Assembly: GCA_023213315.1 (NCBI GenBank)
Contig: JAKCPI010000390.1
Location: 1 to 64,000, forward strand
Length of the DNA: 64,000 nt
From: Euborellia annulipes
Lineage: Eukaryota; Arthropoda; Insecta; Dermaptera; Anisolabididae
Direction of reading: 5' to 3'
Positions within the stretch are counted from its first letter, which is position 1; each line of letters starts with the position of its first letter. This document shows positions 1 through 12,140 of this stretch, one piece after another. A program made the position numbers and the translations under genes. The notes below the pieces were generated by a model, which searched no databases, was not told where the DNA came from, and worked only from the letters and a program-made list of their open reading frames with translations.

Positions 1-277
1 AAGAAATCAAGGCGGAGCTAACCTCGCCTTCCCTTCTAAAGGAATTAGTTGGTGGGAAGGTAACAATCGAGGTATGGGATTATACCTCGTTTTTTATTTT
101 CTTCACCCCCACCTTGTGATTGGATAAGAATACGAGATAAAAGTAATTAATTCAACTTCACCACCGTTTCTGAGTTTTTCAAATCATTTTTTTCTTTTTT
201 CCTACTGAATTCAAATTTTCCTCCAATTCCACCAAAATTTTTGTATTAAGACTGATAAAGGATTTTTTCTATTTTTC

Positions 278-341
<64 letters not shown>

Positions 342-1499
342 GAAAATTTCCCAGATTATTAGATTAAAAATATCAAAAGATTTAGATTAGTTGAGGATTA
401 GTTGAAGTGTTTTAGTGAAATTCCAATATTTCAAAACTAGTTCCTTCGTTAAAGAAGTCGGCTCGCTTATCTTTTTTGCGTCTTTTCTTCTCTCTCTTCT
501 CTCTTATTTATATAATCCCAGATTAAACATCTAAAGTCAATAAAATCAAATATTTTTCATTTTTTTTTTTTTTAATTAAAAAATAATATCTGAATTTTTA
601 TTTACTTAAAAAAAAATTCATTTTTCATTTGATAAAACAGTATATTTATTATTTCTTTTAATTTAAGCTTTTTGTTTTCTTTTGAACCTGGAATTGAATA
701 TGTTCTTGATGTATACTACATATTTTCAATTTATTTAAACTAGCTGCGTCACCCTTCTTAGCCGGATTTTCTTTTTTGCTTTCCCTTCAAAACCTTAAAT
801 TATCTATAAGATATAGAGCGAATTTAAAAAAAATATTTTTTCTTTAATGAGATTAATTTAAAAAAAAAATTGTAGAACGGATTTAGCGGGCTAAAAAAAA
901 TTTTATCACGACCAGGAAGTGGAGGGATTAAATAATTTTCCGCGATGTTATTTAAAAGAAAAGTGGAACTGAAATTTATTTATTTTTTTTTTAAGGGTAT
1001 TCTCTAGGATGTCTCGAAATATTTATGTATATAATTAATAGATCGGAGTAATATAAAAGAATAATTTTAAGGGTATCAATAGGGAGAGCTTTATTTTGGT
1101 CTTGTTCAATGTAACTCCATAACTCTTGAGGCAAACAATTGACACTTAAGTAACAAATGAAATTTGTTTCTTTTTAATTAATTGACTCAACTTCTTTTTT
1201 CTTTTCCTCTTTACTTGAATGATCGAATGAATCCTTAGAGATTTTCTCATTAAATCAACACTCCACGAGCTTCTTTAATTTATTATTTATTTTCCTAAAC
1301 TCAAAAAATTAATTTTATTGTTTTTTAAAGAGCCCTTGATTGATAACAATAAAATTAATCAGTCTGTAAATATTAGATAGAAAAAATGTTGAAAGTATTA
1401 TTCAATATTTAAGTATCTGCCATCGATGTTGGAGTTGAGACTGGTTTTGGGTAGAATCACCCAAGGGAAATAATTTTACTTACTACGGCTAGTGGATCA

Positions 1500-1965
1500 C
1501 CACTATATACTCATAAGATTTGAAGGTGAGAATCTGGACATCAATTTCCTAAAGCACGTCTCAAAAACACGCAGGGAAAATCCACTTTGAAGATTTCCGA
1601 GTTCTACAATTTCGGATATTGAATAGGCTACAAATCAAATGAAATAAGTAGATGGTCTCCAATGTCGTAAAAGACCTTAAATAAAAAAAGTTCGGATAAT
1701 TTGGACTCATTTAGGTCTATTCTGTAACACGTTTCGCAAAGTGGCTAACATGTGCTCACCAAATTTGACATATGAAACGAGTCATTAATAATAAGATAAC
1801 GAGCGGCTTTGAAAACTGACCAAATTATCCGAAATTGTGGAACTCAGAAATTCTTCACAGTCGATTTTGTCGACTGTTTTTAAGAAGCGCATTGTACTGC
1901 TTTTGGAAATTTATGTCCAGGTGTACACACCTTCAAATCCTATGAGCATTCAGAATGCTCGCTAG
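1500..1965. repeat. Foldback element with inverted arms
   Basis: The left arm (about 1500-1620) reappears as its reverse complement at about 1826-1965. Both arms share the rule CTCATA(A/G)GATTTGAAGG, a GTCCAG/CTGGAC segment and a stretch around TCCGAAATTGTGGAACTC. A fragment of the SINE B 3' half (about 1650-1690, CCAATGTCGTAAAAGACCTT) sits in the centre. No reading frame is present. It is probably a non-autonomous palindromic element; the class is unknown. Confidence 0.5.
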
Positions 1966-2502
1966 AGAAGTCAAATTTTTTCTTGATGCAAAAAATCCTT
2001 GGCTGTTATTGTAATGTTAGTGGAGTAAAATGAATTTCTTCTTCTGAAGAAGAGCCTTTGTGCCTTCGAAATATTGGAAAAATTTTGTTTTTCCCTTCTT
2101 GTCGAAAAATCAGCGTGGTAGAGGAGTTTCGGTATTATCGATATTAAAAACTAAGAAGAACATGTACTGTATAAACATGAAATTATTCAGTACTGCATAA
2201 CCTGTATACTAGATTTTGATAATTTTGCTTGTTCTGAGGATGAGTGCTACTAGCACCCGAAACGTCGGTAACAATATATAAAGATTTCTCCACCTCGATT
2301 CTCTTTCCGCGGAGGGTTTCGTCTCTTTCTTCGAATTTTTTAATAGATTTTTTGGCACGTGAGCCTTTATGATTCCTTCCTATTTATTTCATTTTATTGC
2401 TTGTCAATTTATTTTAAATAAATTTTTATCGCTTGTGACGGGAAATCCACCATTTGTTATTTATTTAACATAAACATATTATTTGAATTTTCAATTTCAA
2501 TC

Positions 2503-2704
2503 GCTGACGTTTCGAACGCAAATCGCTTCTTTCCTCAAGACAATTGATAGGTTATTATAATACACTTGGACGAGAGGCCATTAAATATATGGATTACACA
2601 TTCTTAAAATGTAATTTTATATTGTTAAAAAATACATCCAACTGTATTATACTGACTATCAATTGTCCTGAGGAAAGACGCGATTTGCGTCCGAAATGTC
2701 GGCG
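2503..2704. repeat. Palindromic element with GAAACGTC-type ends
   Basis: The left end (GCTGACGTTTCGAACGCAAA) and right end (TTTGCGTCCGAAATGTCGGC) are reverse complements apart from two or three changes. Inside them CTCAAGACAATTGATAG pairs with CTATCAATTGTCCTGAG. The right arm reads CTGAGGA, a short stem, then CGAAATGTC. The same design recurs at 47400-47535 and 47643-47945, so this is a family member, possibly Penelope-related. Confidence 0.55.
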
Positions 2705-3247
2705 TTTGAAATAAAAACAGATAAAGATTGACTTCAAAAATTTTCTAATTTAATTCTGGCTGCCTCCCTGCTCTCATTTATCAATTAAACAGCCACTACT
2801 TCACCATTATTACGTTTTTCAATTTTATTTTAACCTCAAGATTTTTTCAATTGGATTGGATACTCGACATCTTTTAGACAAAAAATAGCGTTGATTATAA
2901 AAACAAACAAGACAAGATTTAATTTTTTTTCCCCTACCAAAGTTCCCTTAAATAAATCAATTAAGAATTCTCCCCAGATTTCTTCCGAAGTTTTTAAAAT
3001 AAATCGATGGCGACTCTCTCTCTCTCTTGGCTTGACTCTGAAAGTTCGTAAAAAACAGATTAAATTTAAGGGGCAGTCAAGAAGGTTAAAAGATGGGAGA
3101 GAAAACGTTTATGTATTAAGATTTAACGTGAAATTTTTTCCCCACTCTTTTTAAAAGTTTTTTTTTTTATTGTCCATTAAAAACCTCTAACGTGTTATAA
3201 TTTTGATTTCATTTCTTATGTTAGTTAAATTTGCATTTGAAGAAAAA

Positions 3248-3860
3248 ATCTGGTGTGACTGGTCGCACCAGATTTTTTTTTTTTTTTTAAACATTCACAC
3301 TTTTTTTTCTCATTCACACTCACATTCACACAGTCTTCTCGGCAACTGAGGCCATTTAAGACTTTTAACGATACTCAGTATGTTTAATTTATCAATTGGG
3401 GGTCCAGGCATTTTTAATATTTTGTGTTGAGATATATTTAGTTTCCGACAGTAGGCTACATTTGAATTCAAGATGTAAAATTTATAAACAGAAAAATATT
3501 TATATTTTGTTACCATCACAAGCATTTCTCATATCTTTCTTATTAGTACAAGAGTAAAGTGGTCTTCAGAAGATTTCAATAGCAAAATGAGAATATACAT
3601 TTTAAAGAGCATCTAAAAAATAATTGATTTATGAATTTTAATCAAAATCTTTGGAGCAAATTTTGAGAAAACTGAAAAAGTACATCACTAAAGTACTAGT
3701 ACTCTTTTGCCGATTTTGTTAAAAAGCTTATTTTCATGCTCCAAGAGTAGTCTAAATTATATTTAAAATTTCAACCACCTAGCTCAATTCCTCCGTGCTT
3801 AAAAATGAACACAGATACACAGACATAGCTACGGAGTCTAAATGGCCTCAGATGTCGAAA
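3248..3860 (-). repeat. AGTACTAGTACT-family repeat, interrupted by a SINE
   Basis: A reverse-strand copy of the roughly 680-bp family whose fullest copy lies at 45829-46515. It begins with the CTGGTGTGACTGGTCGCACC end and has the AAAGTACTAGTACTCTTT core near 3690. A reverse-strand SINE A (about 3270-3420) is inserted near the end. The far end runs into a scrap of SINE B 3' sequence. No coding potential. Confidence 0.65.
3270..3420 (-). mobile_element. SINE A, 5'-truncated
   Basis: Reverse-strand copy of SINE A lacking the tRNA-like head. What remains is the CACTCACATTCACACAGTCT repeat zone, the CGGCAACTGAGGCCATTTAA block and the GGGGTCCAGGCA block. It is inserted in an AGTACTAGTACT-family repeat that resumes directly after it. 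Confidence 0.65.
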
Positions 3861-4229
3861 AAAATTTGTTTTAATTGCTTTTTAAAAATCTTCTTTTGGT
3901 ACAGAATTGCGATGACATTGCTGTCTGTTGATAATATTTCTAAATTTGTCGTTATATTTCAAGTTGAGTGTCATTGTTTTGTATTTCTCTCTGAAATTGT
4001 TTTGATTTTTGCTCTGTATTGATTTTATTTGTTTTAAATACTGCAATACCTTTCATCAGTTCCGCCGATTAGCCTGGCTATTTGAAACCAACTAATCATG
4101 GAATTTAAATAACTTTAGAATTGAGAATTGAAAAGTAATAATAGACCTTAAAAAAATTCTGGTGGCGCTGATCGAACGGAACACATCGTTAAATGACTTG
4201 TTTCATACCAAATTGGACTTCGATATTCA

Positions 4230-4790
4230 AAAGTTTTCTTCTCTTTTTGTCACTTCAAATGTATGTCTAGATATATATTTAGTTTCCGATAGTAGGTATA
4301 TTAGAATTCAAGTGAACAAAATATCTCAGGAACTAAAAGAGCTCTTCTTCTTCTGTCCTCGCCTTTATTCCCGCGATGCGAGGTCGGCGGACCTCACTTT
4401 TTCCCTCCAGCCCTATCATGCTTTTTTAGTGACCGGACGAAATAGAACAAGCCGGCCCGTCGCATGGTCTGACGCCTGCTGAAAAGAGGAAGGAAGAGAC
4501 AGACATACAAAGAACTGAAGAACTGCCTGTCCCAGCTCGGGTAGCTCGTGGTCGCCATCCACGTACCCACTAGATGTGAGCCTTTGAGCAATAGGAACTA
4601 AAAGAGCTACAAGGTTGAAATTCTATATTTGTGCTAGGCACCCTCCCAAGGGGTGAAAATAAGCTTTTAAACAAAATGGGCCAAAAAAAGTACTAGTACT
4701 TTATTGATGTGCTTTTTCAATTATTTTCTCTTGCCGAAGAGAAACTTGTGTTGTGTGAGACCAGTCCCACCAGATTCTTTGGAATTAGGA
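4230..4790 (+). repeat. AGTACTAGTACT-family repeat, split by retroposon R
   Basis: The parts before 4343 and after 4593 form one copy, with TTTAGTTTCCGATAGTAGG near 4280 and AAAGTACTAGTACTTTATTG near 4690. It ends at GTGTGAGACCAGTCCCACCA near 4755-4775. Rearranged relative to the full copy at 45829-46515. Non-coding. Confidence 0.55.
4344..4592 (-). mobile_element. Short retroposon R with GAA-rich tail and 16-bp target duplication
   Basis: A 249-bp insertion flanked by a perfect 16-bp direct repeat AGGAACTAAAAGAGCT (4328-4343 and 4593-4608). On the reverse strand it starts near TTTGAGCA/GGCTCACATC, contains GTACGTGGATGGCGACCACG, and ends in a run of AGAAGAAG. A long variable target duplication and simple-repeat tail point to LINE-assisted retroposition. 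The tail resembles that of the RTE-like fragment at 52980-53370, so RTE machinery is a plausible source (inference). It split an AGTACTAGTACT-family repeat. Confidence 0.7.
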
Positions 4791-5866
4791 ACACTTTAAA
4801 GCGTTTATTTCCATCCATTCTCGACATATTCCACACAATCATAATAATATTGTATAATCAAGATAAATTAGAGACCTCATAACTAAGACCCAAAATATTT
4901 CAAATTATACCAAAACCCAAGAAAATTATAAAAAAAATTTCCCGCCCAGGATCGCCTTCTTCTTACACAATCTAATATCTCAGGCTAATAGAATTTGTCA
5001 ACGTAGTATACGGTATATGGCCTCAGCTGTCGAAAACAAATAGGCCTAAAATAAATTGTTATTTAATCTTAATTAGGTAATTAATTTCACTGTTGATTTC
5101 GGACAGAAAGTCAGATAAAGAGGTAGGTCAGTTTGACCTTTTACAATCAAATTTGTTAACATTTTCCATTCACTCCTCTTTCGCTCTTTTATTCTTCAAA
5201 TTCCAATCCTGTCACGATTGTTGTGTCGAAGCTAAGCTTAATCATGAAAAGATTAATGGAAATAAATTTTGCATTTATAGAATAGAATACCAACATTGTA
5301 ATGGTAATAAAAATTAATGTCAAAAAATTTCAGTCAAAATAAATTGACAAATTCTTTCCCCGTCTTAGGAACGATTAATCACAAACATAATGATGGTAAT
5401 TTCATGACCTTGTTTGCTTTTGTTATCTTTAACCTTAAATAATAATTTGTTAATTGTAATCAGTAAAGCTAGTTATTTAAGACTTAAATGAATTATCTAT
5501 TGTAGAGGATTTTTATTAAAAAAATTTATATATATTTTGACATCTGAGGTCATATAATTAACTTTGGCCTCTTAAATGTATTCATTTATAGGGGGAGGGG
5601 ACGAGGGAGCCCCGGGCCTCGAAATTTAAGGTACATGTATATAGACCAATTTCTATATTTTCGTTTGAGAATTGGTTTAGAAAATGTGTCTGTCCCGGTG
5701 GAAAATTCGGATTCGTTTTTTTTCTTGACTCTTTTCAGCATCTTAGGCCATTTATGCCCATTTGCACCAAAACATCTTAGATCTTAAGCTTGTCTTAATC
5801 TAAATAGCGAAATGTGGCATTTTACCTATTCAAATATTTATATATAAAATAGATTTTCTTTTGAAT

Positions 5867-5965
5867 AGCTCAGGGGCCCACATCTTGTGGGTACGTGGAT
5901 GGCGACCACGAGCTGCCCTAGCTGGGACTGGCAGTACTTCTGTTCTTTGTATGTCAGTCTCTTTC
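5867..5965 (+). mobile_element. Retroposon R, partial
   Basis: CTCAGGGGCCCACATCTTGT, GTACGTGGATGGCGACCACG and TTCTTTGTATGTCAGTCTCT match the 5' half of retroposon R, as in the copy at 34228-34665. The 3' half and GAA tail are missing. Confidence 0.6.
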
Positions 5966-6599
5966 CTAGAATATCGTCAAAAAAGGCGTTACGTAATATG
6001 CGGACGACCCCCAAAATAAAAATTGAAATTTTCTGGAAAATATTATTTGTCTAGAGGCGCCCGGGGCTTGATAGACCTCCTTGCCCCCTCGCTACGCCAC
6101 TAGTTTTAATGGATTTAAATTATAAATTTTGATAAAATCTGTTGAGGCCTCAAGAAGACAAGAAGACAAAGACTAATTCTACTAGTTTCATTTTTGATTG
6201 AAACAAAAAATTATCAAATTATTGCTAAATTTGGCTTATTTATATCTAGGAAGATTTAACGAAATGAATGGTTCATGATAGAAAAATTAATTCATTAGTT
6301 AATCGGTTGTCTAAGAAAAATGTACATAGTCTACTTGTTCTAAATAAAATAGGACTGCGTTAATCCGGCACAATTAGGTAACCTGCAATGGCGGGTTATC
6401 AAGGAAACTGGGAAACAAAAAGTTCAAAATCTATTCAAATGTACATAATTTGTTTATTAATTAAAGATACAAAATTTCTAATTTATTATTGTACATTACA
6501 CTGTTAAATGCCAAGTAGGCCTGATGTGGTCAAAAGTGGAGCCTTGAGCATAGTCAAAGTAATAAATAAATCATCTTTTTTAAATGCAACTAAAGGGGA

Positions 6600-6800
6600 A
6601 AACAGGTACTTGTGACGTCAGTGCATCAGCATCAGACGATCTAGGATATTTTATCTTGAGCGAAGTTCTCTTGTAGTGAAGGGTTTTGCTTTTTAGACAG
6701 AAGATTTAAAAAATACCATCGTCAACCAAATCCGATCACGGCTTCCGATTAGTTTCAACTACTGTCCAAAGTCGAGTCTACCCTATAATTATTATAAGCT
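6600..6800. promoter_or_regulatory. Candidate regulatory block upstream of the first Lim3 exon
   Basis: A non-repetitive stretch about 0.4-0.5 kb before the first coding exon. It holds a perfect CRE-type palindrome TGACGTCA (6613-6620) followed by TGCATCAGCATCAG. No repeat family seen elsewhere in the window matches it. Position and palindrome suggest promoter-proximal or enhancer function. This is inference; no transcription start could be fixed. Confidence 0.3.
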
Positions 6801-7147
6801 GGTGATTTATATTTGTAAATTTCTAGAAATCCATTTTACTTAAACTTATATTTCTGTTTGTTTTATACGTTAATTTATGAAAGACATACTAATTTTTTAA
6901 CTTCAACGTGTAAATAAAAAAATATGTTAAAATATTGACTATAATTTTTTTTATTATCTACTTGACAGCAGTTATTTTGTCAATCAAAGTGATTATAGGC
7001 ACATTAGTAGATAAACGGATTAATTTAAATTATTCACTCAAAAATTAAAGTAAATAATTTCTAAAATAGAGTAAATGAATTACCCGAGGTAAGGGTGACA
7101 TTTAATGAATTGTTATCAATATAAAACGGCATTCGAAGACTGACCCC

Positions 7148-7359
7148 ATGGTGTGTGCGCTTTGCGTGGGTGGCTCTGTTACAGCTAGCATTCCCAAGTG
7201 CGGTGGCTGCCAAGAACTAATCCTGGATCGATTCATCTTGAAAGTCCTGGACCGCACGTGGCACGCCAAATGCCTAAAATGCAGCGAATGCAGCGGCCAA
7301 CTCTCCGACAAGTGCTTCGCCCGGAACGGGCAGGTCTTCTGCAAGGAGGACTTCTTTAA
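7148..7359 (+). CDS. Lim3: Lim3 coding exon 1: N-terminus and first LIM domain
   Basis: Encodes residues 1-71 (the last codon is split) of an Lhx3/Lhx4-class LIM-homeodomain factor. LIM domain 1 runs from about residue 16 to 70. Zinc ligands are visible as C18, C21, H39, C42, C45, C48, C65 and D68. The stretch [18 protein letters not shown] is characteristic of this class. The ATG at 7148 (context GACCCCATGG) gives a short 15-residue N-terminus. It is the only start I could support, but isoforms with an upstream first exon are known in this family. A TATAAAA lies at 7120-7126, too close to the ATG to be a convincing core promoter. The donor is AA|GTGAGT, phase 2. LIM domains bind partners such as LDB/Chip and act in the nucleus. 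Confidence 0.93.
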
Positions 7360-7720
7360 GTGAGTACCTGAACCTTAAAAATATCGTATCTACTCTCTCT
7401 CGATTTTATCTGATATAAGTGTCTATCTGTTATCGATCTCGCCTATCGATATTTTAATTAGGATTGAACTTTGGTATATAATATTATAATTTCTACGAAA
7501 TTATTTGTCATTTCCTGTGAATTAAAAAAAAAAAATAATGTGGTAATATTTGATGAAATCATAGAAGGAAAATGAAGATTATAATTTTATTTAAAATTTC
7601 TTTAGTCGCTCTCTGTTGGTGAAGGCTCAGTGGCAGACAAGATTCACAGTGGAAGTGTTTTTTTCTAAAAACGTGAGTGGTAATCATACTGTGGAACGCC
7701 ACCTTTACCTCACACTACAC

Positions 7721-7974
7721 CAGTGGTTTCCAAACTTTATGTTGCAACGACTCCCTTAAAAATATTTAATCGTATGACGCCTCCCCCCCTCCCGTATTTT
7801 ATAAAATAATACAAAAACAAAAATTTTAAATGCTAAAAAATAAAATATTTTTTTATTTATTCCTATTTATTATTTTATTCATAAAACTAGCAATCATTTG
7901 GAATATTGGTCTTGGTGGCCAATATTCGCGCCTCCCCTTAGTCTAGTCCGAGTCTCACAGTTTGGTAAACATCG
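7721..7974. mobile_element. hAT-type non-autonomous element, 254 bp
   Basis: Starts CAGTGGTTTCCAAACTT and ends ACAGTTTGGTAAACATCG, imperfect terminal inverted repeats of the hAT CAGTGNTT type. Flanked by a perfect 8-bp target duplication CACTACAC (7713-7720 and 7975-7982). Internally it shares TGGCCAATATTCGCGCCTCC with the larger elements at 9426 and 26933, in the opposite orientation, so it is a deletion derivative of that family. Confidence 0.85.
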
Positions 7975-8659
7975 CACTACACTCCAAGTTTTAATGCCCT
8001 AGAGTAGAGAGATCTCCAAATTATTATGAAAGATTCTTGATGAAGTTCTCCATTTTTCGTTATTTGTTTAATTATTCCCATAACTATTATGAAAGATTTG
8101 TAGGGATAGATACGAGTATCATCTTTCACTCACCTCTTATGAAATTATGATTGAAGGCCACGAGTTACCCAAGCTAAGGCTGGCTTTTAATCTATTCCCC
8201 TTATGCCTATCGAAAATGTCAAGCAAATTATTTCTATCTCGCTCGCTCTAATATGCCGACTCCTAAATAGAGATATAAAGCAAAGTGAAATAAGGTGCAC
8301 AATAAACTGTATAAATCATCATCCTTTCTTTGTTAAAGAAGTTTGCTTACTTTTATATACTCATATAGGTATATTGAAGAGGTAATAATAAATTTAATAA
8401 TGAAATATCAATTAAATTAATAACCTAAAACGACAAGAAATTGTATTCCCCTCTCCCCTCTAAGAAAAAATGCTCCGTCCTTGCATTATCGGTATTAAAA
8501 ATTAAAATCCTATGATTTTATGAATTAGAGCATGGTGACAGCAAGGCGAATATACCCATGTATAACAATTCTTTTTTTTTTTTTAATTTGATAAATTTTA
8601 ATTTTTTAACGCAAGTAGAACTAAATTTTCTAAATAAGTAATAAGATCTAAATTATTAA

Positions 8660-9150
8660 TTGACCTTTCGACGACTTCAAATAGATGTTTTACCACCTTG
8701 GTGCACAGTATGCGACGTACAAGTCGATGTCCCGCATGCTTTAATAGAATGCCCTGTTTATTGGAACGCAAGAAGAAACTTTGATTTGGACAGAAAATCC
8801 CTAAAAGATCTTTTATTTGACCCACAAAATGAATACGGAAACTTGTTTAAATATCTCAGGAGTATTAATTTGTTTTATAATATATAATCTTCTACTGTTA
8901 TTTTATTTATTGTTATATATTTTATTTATAAAGATTGTTAAATTTTATTTGTACGCATGATCAAGTCAATATTTATTTGTTAAGTATTTATTTGTTAAGT
9001 TTCCGAAACGATTATTATTTGTTAAGTATTGTGGCGCAAATATGTAATTATTCATAAAAAAAATATTGTCATTCATCAAGGAAAACGGAGGCGCGAAATG
9101 ACCTATGATGTCGAAGCGCCCTAAATGTAATTCAACAATTAAATAGATGT
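8660..9150 (+). mobile_element. Jockey-like LINE 3' fragment
   Basis: An open stretch of about 75 codons (8660-8884, stop TAA at 8885-8887) has a C-x2-C-x7-H-x4-C knuckle (CTVC...H...C) followed by an SLKDLL...FKYLRSINL tail. This matches the extreme C-terminus of Jockey/R1-type reverse transcriptase proteins. About 240 bases of AT-rich 3' sequence follow, including GCGCGAAATGACCTATGATG. The rest of the element is absent, so this is a dead 5'-truncated copy. Confidence 0.6.
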
Positions 9151-9585
9151 TTTTTTTTTAAACCTGATGAAATATAGTTAAAACTTTATGCAATTATTTT
9201 TAGTAAAATTTTTGCTGATTATATTAGAGATTAGATTCTCTGGATAAAAAGTGAGTAGGACAAATACAGTATATTATCATCAAAATTTTTTATCACTAAA
9301 ATGAGAAGAGTCTGGTCCATGAAAGATAAAAAAACAATATAAACATAGTCTATTTTATATTTATTTTTTTATTTAAAAATACCACAATCGCCCGGCAAAA
9401 TCCGGCTTGGCTAGTAGGCCTACGACAGCGTTTTCCAAACTGTGAGGCGCGCCTCCCTAGGGAGACGCTGACTAGTCTAAGGGGAGGCGCAAATATTGGC
9501 CACCAAGATCAATTTTCCAAATGATTGCTAGTTTTATGAATAAAATAATAAAATGATTTAGAAGATTCTGGGACGGAGGTTTTCC

Positions 9586-9663
9586 TTAATTAAAAACTCG
9601 ATGAACCGCAGTGGCACCATCAGTAGAGACTGTGCCACTGCGGCTCATCGAGTTTTTAATTAA
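9586..9663. repeat. Hairpin inside the hAT-type element
   Basis: Two 31-base arms (9586-9616 and 9633-9663) are reverse complements with one mismatch, separated by a 16-base loop. The ends read TTAATTAA and the stem carries CCGCAGTGGCA. The same hairpin occurs in the sister copy (27083-27160). It may be a separate palindromic insertion carried by the hAT-type element. Confidence 0.75.
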
Positions 9664-9689
9664 AATAATAAATATGAATAAATAAAAAA

Positions 9690-9930
9690 AAGCGTGCCTA
9701 CCTCCTATACCAAACGTCGCGGGTTCGGACCCAGGCAGTCCGATGATTTTATTTAAGCCATTTGGATACCAAATGACTTAAATAGAAATGGCTGAACCCA
9801 CAATATATATATATTAATAACAACGGTTATCGTCTAAAGTCTTAAATGGCCTAAGTTGCCGAAAAGACTGTGTGAATGTGTGTGTGAGTGTGAGTGAGAA
9901 TGAGAAAAAAGTGTGAATGTTTTTATATTT
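9690..9930 (+). mobile_element. SINE A, 5'-truncated, inside a hAT-type element
   Basis: Starts just before the B box (GGGTTCGGACCC), so the A box is lost. It continues through CAGTCCGATGATTTTATTTA, GGCCTAAGTTGCCGAAAAGA and the GTGTGTGAGTGTGAGTGAGA zone to an A-rich tail. An A-rich direct repeat (AATAAATAAAAAAAA) flanks it. The sister hAT copy at 26933 is uninterrupted at this site. Confidence 0.75.
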
Positions 9931-11124
9931 AAAAAAATAAATAAAAAAAAATATTTTTATATAAATTTATATTTTTTAATATTAAAAATTTTTGTTTTTG
10001 AATTATTTTATTAAATGGGTTAAATGGGGTATTAAATGGGGGGGGGGGGCGTCATACGATTAAATATTTTTAAGGGAGGCGTTGTAATATAAAGTTTGGA
10101 AACCACTGGCCCAAAAAAAACTCATTCTAGAAAATTATACTATGTGTAAAACACAAAGGCGGATAAGATTGAATTAGGGGTTGAAAAATTGAAAAAATGT
10201 TTTTTTAATTTATTTTAGCTAAATCGAAGCCAAATAAATAGAAAACATTCAAAAAATTGCGTTGATTATTATTTTATAATATTAAGGGTTGATTAGGGGT
10301 GATGAAGGGTTGATTATTTAAGAAAGGCCTTGGAATATTCCAAATCACTTGTTGACATTATTTTCCAGTTCTAAATATAGTTAGATTAGAGCAAAAGGTA
10401 TTTTTTTACTTTTAATAAAAAGGGAATTGTTATTTTCATCTGTTTTATTCCTATACAAACAGAGAGAGACAAGTCCATCTCTCGTTCAGTCGAGAGCGTG
10501 GCCGAGTTGCAGGCGCTGCTCTTTTTTTGTGTTTAAAGTGAATCAAAGTGAATAATTAATATAGTGTAACCCACCCTGACCTCACCGTCAGCCAACACAC
10601 CCTCTTGAGAGTCTTATTTAAGGTAATTATTATGCATTTTATCGTTGAAAAAAAAATGATAGAAACAAATAATTTGACTGCGAAAAACGATTCTTTTGAA
10701 TATGAAATTAAATATTTTGTTTTTCACTAAGGGTACAATTTGGCCACCAAGATCAATTTTCCAAATGATTGCTAGTTTTAATATAAATAAGAATAAATAA
10801 AAAAAATATTTTTTATATAAATTTATATTTTTTAGCATTAAAATTTTTTGTTTTTGTATGGGGGGGGGGGGGGAGGCGTTATAACATGAAACTTGTTAGT
10901 GTGGTAACATAAAGTTTGGAAACCACTGGCCTACGGTTTGAAATTTTCAAAAAAAAAATTCTTACAAGTTTTTAAAAGAATTTTTTGATAATTAAATTTT
11001 ATTTATTACTTTGGCCTATTTATGTTTTCTTTAGTGTTTAAAGAAGTGTTATATAAAAAAATATTTTTAATTTTTTCCTCTCGACTGCTGAGGCCATTTA
11101 GGGTTTGTTTGTTTTTTTATTTCA

Positions 11125-11275
11125 TTTAAGGTTTTCGGCATCCAAGGCCATTTCGAAGCCCTCTCTATTTTAGTAGCCAATCAAATTGAAATAAATTTTT
11201 GTCGCACGAGACGGGATGCGAACCCTTGACCTTTGGTACCAAAAGCTAATGCTCTAGCCCTGATCCACAGGTCAA
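11125..11275 (-). mobile_element. SINE B (tRNA-derived), reverse strand
   Basis: The reverse strand reads a tRNA-like head (TAGAGCATTAGCTTTTGGTA, then GGTTCGCATCCCGTCTCG as B box), a body with AATTTATTTCAATTTGATTG, and the TGGATGCCGAAAACCTTAAA 3' end. The same order recurs at 54632-54800 and 46572-46720. Pol III-type SINE, inferred from A/B-box-like spacing. Confidence 0.65.
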
Positions 11276-12069
11276 GGGTCATTTAGGGGTTAATTGAATA
11301 TATTTATTAATTAAATTTAGTGTATCGAACGTTCAACACGGTAGCTTTTCAAGCCACACACCCGATATTCGGTAGTGGTGGCCTTGCTTAACTGCAATGA
11401 TCTCGTTGGCTGTTGCTCTACTCCATTGCCATGGATTAAAAAATTGCTTTTGAAAATTTGTTCTCGAATTACTTCTGTCCTAATACAAACACAAAAGTAT
11501 GGAATGAATGAATTATAAGTAGACTAGTCCGGTTTTAAGTAATTCGAATAAATAGTGGAACCGATTATACGGATTATGCGAAGTATTGCTGTATTATTAT
11601 TTCTTTTCGATTTAATAGGTAATTTTAAATAATATTATAGGCAAAGTTCCTTTGATTATTTACCAGATAAGAGTAATTTATTATAGATTTAAATAATATC
11701 CTTTAGCAAATGAAATTTTAATTGACGCTTCAGATTTTTTTTTCTATTTATATAAGATAAATAAACTTCTTGTGTTTTTGCCTGCAACTCGTTGATAAAA
11801 ATCCTCTTAAAAGATATCTTATCATTTTAAACTCGATGGGATTCGATTATATTATTTTCCTTCTTTAGATTAATTTTTTCTGTAAATAAAAATTTAGGCT
11901 ACCTTTCATTTAATGGATTTTTTTTTAAATTTAGGACTCGGCTTTTCGCCATACCTTTCTAATGGATTATTAAAAAAAAAAAATTTGATCGTTCTTTCAT
12001 TTATAAGATTTTTAGCTTAAACTTGGAATGCCCTTATGCTTAAATAAAATAAACCTAGTAAATGTTTAT

Positions 12070-12140
12070 TTCACTCAGGGGCTCATATTTGATGAGTACG
12101 TGGATGGCGACCACGAGTTACCCGAGCCATGCCTGGGATT
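12070..12140 (+). mobile_element. Retroposon R, 5' fragment
   Basis: CTCAGGGGCTCATATTTGAT and GTACGTGGATGGCGACCACG match the first 60-70 bases of retroposon R. A similar short piece is at 29465-29525. Confidence 0.55.

Larger units (their letters stand above)
1..7147. other. Upstream flank of Lim3, repeat-rich
   Basis: No protein gene is supported here; the short open frames lie in repeats or AT-rich DNA. It opens with GC-richer DNA holding a small hairpin (about 72-98), then a T run of more than 50 bases near 281-337. It contains a foldback (1500-1965), GAAACGTC-type sequences (2000-2300), a palindrome (2503-2704), two AGTACTAGTACT-family copies (3248-3860 and 4230-4780) and pieces of a short retroposon. 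The last kilobase before the first Lim3 exon is largely unique and may hold promoter or enhancer sequence. A further upstream Lim3 first exon may lie in or beyond this region, but I could not identify one. Confidence 0.6.
9426..10928. mobile_element. hAT-type non-autonomous element, about 1.5 kb, with nested SINE
   Basis: Begins CAGCGTTTTCCAAACTGTGA and ends AAAGTTTGGAAACCACTG. Flanked by 8-bp near-duplicates GCCTACGA (9418-9425) and GCCTACGG (10929-10936). It is colinear with the 1234-bp copy at 26933-28166; most of the extra 270 bases are a SINE A insertion (about 9690-9930). No transposase frame was seen. An internal 31-bp-arm hairpin lies at 9586-9663. Confidence 0.8.
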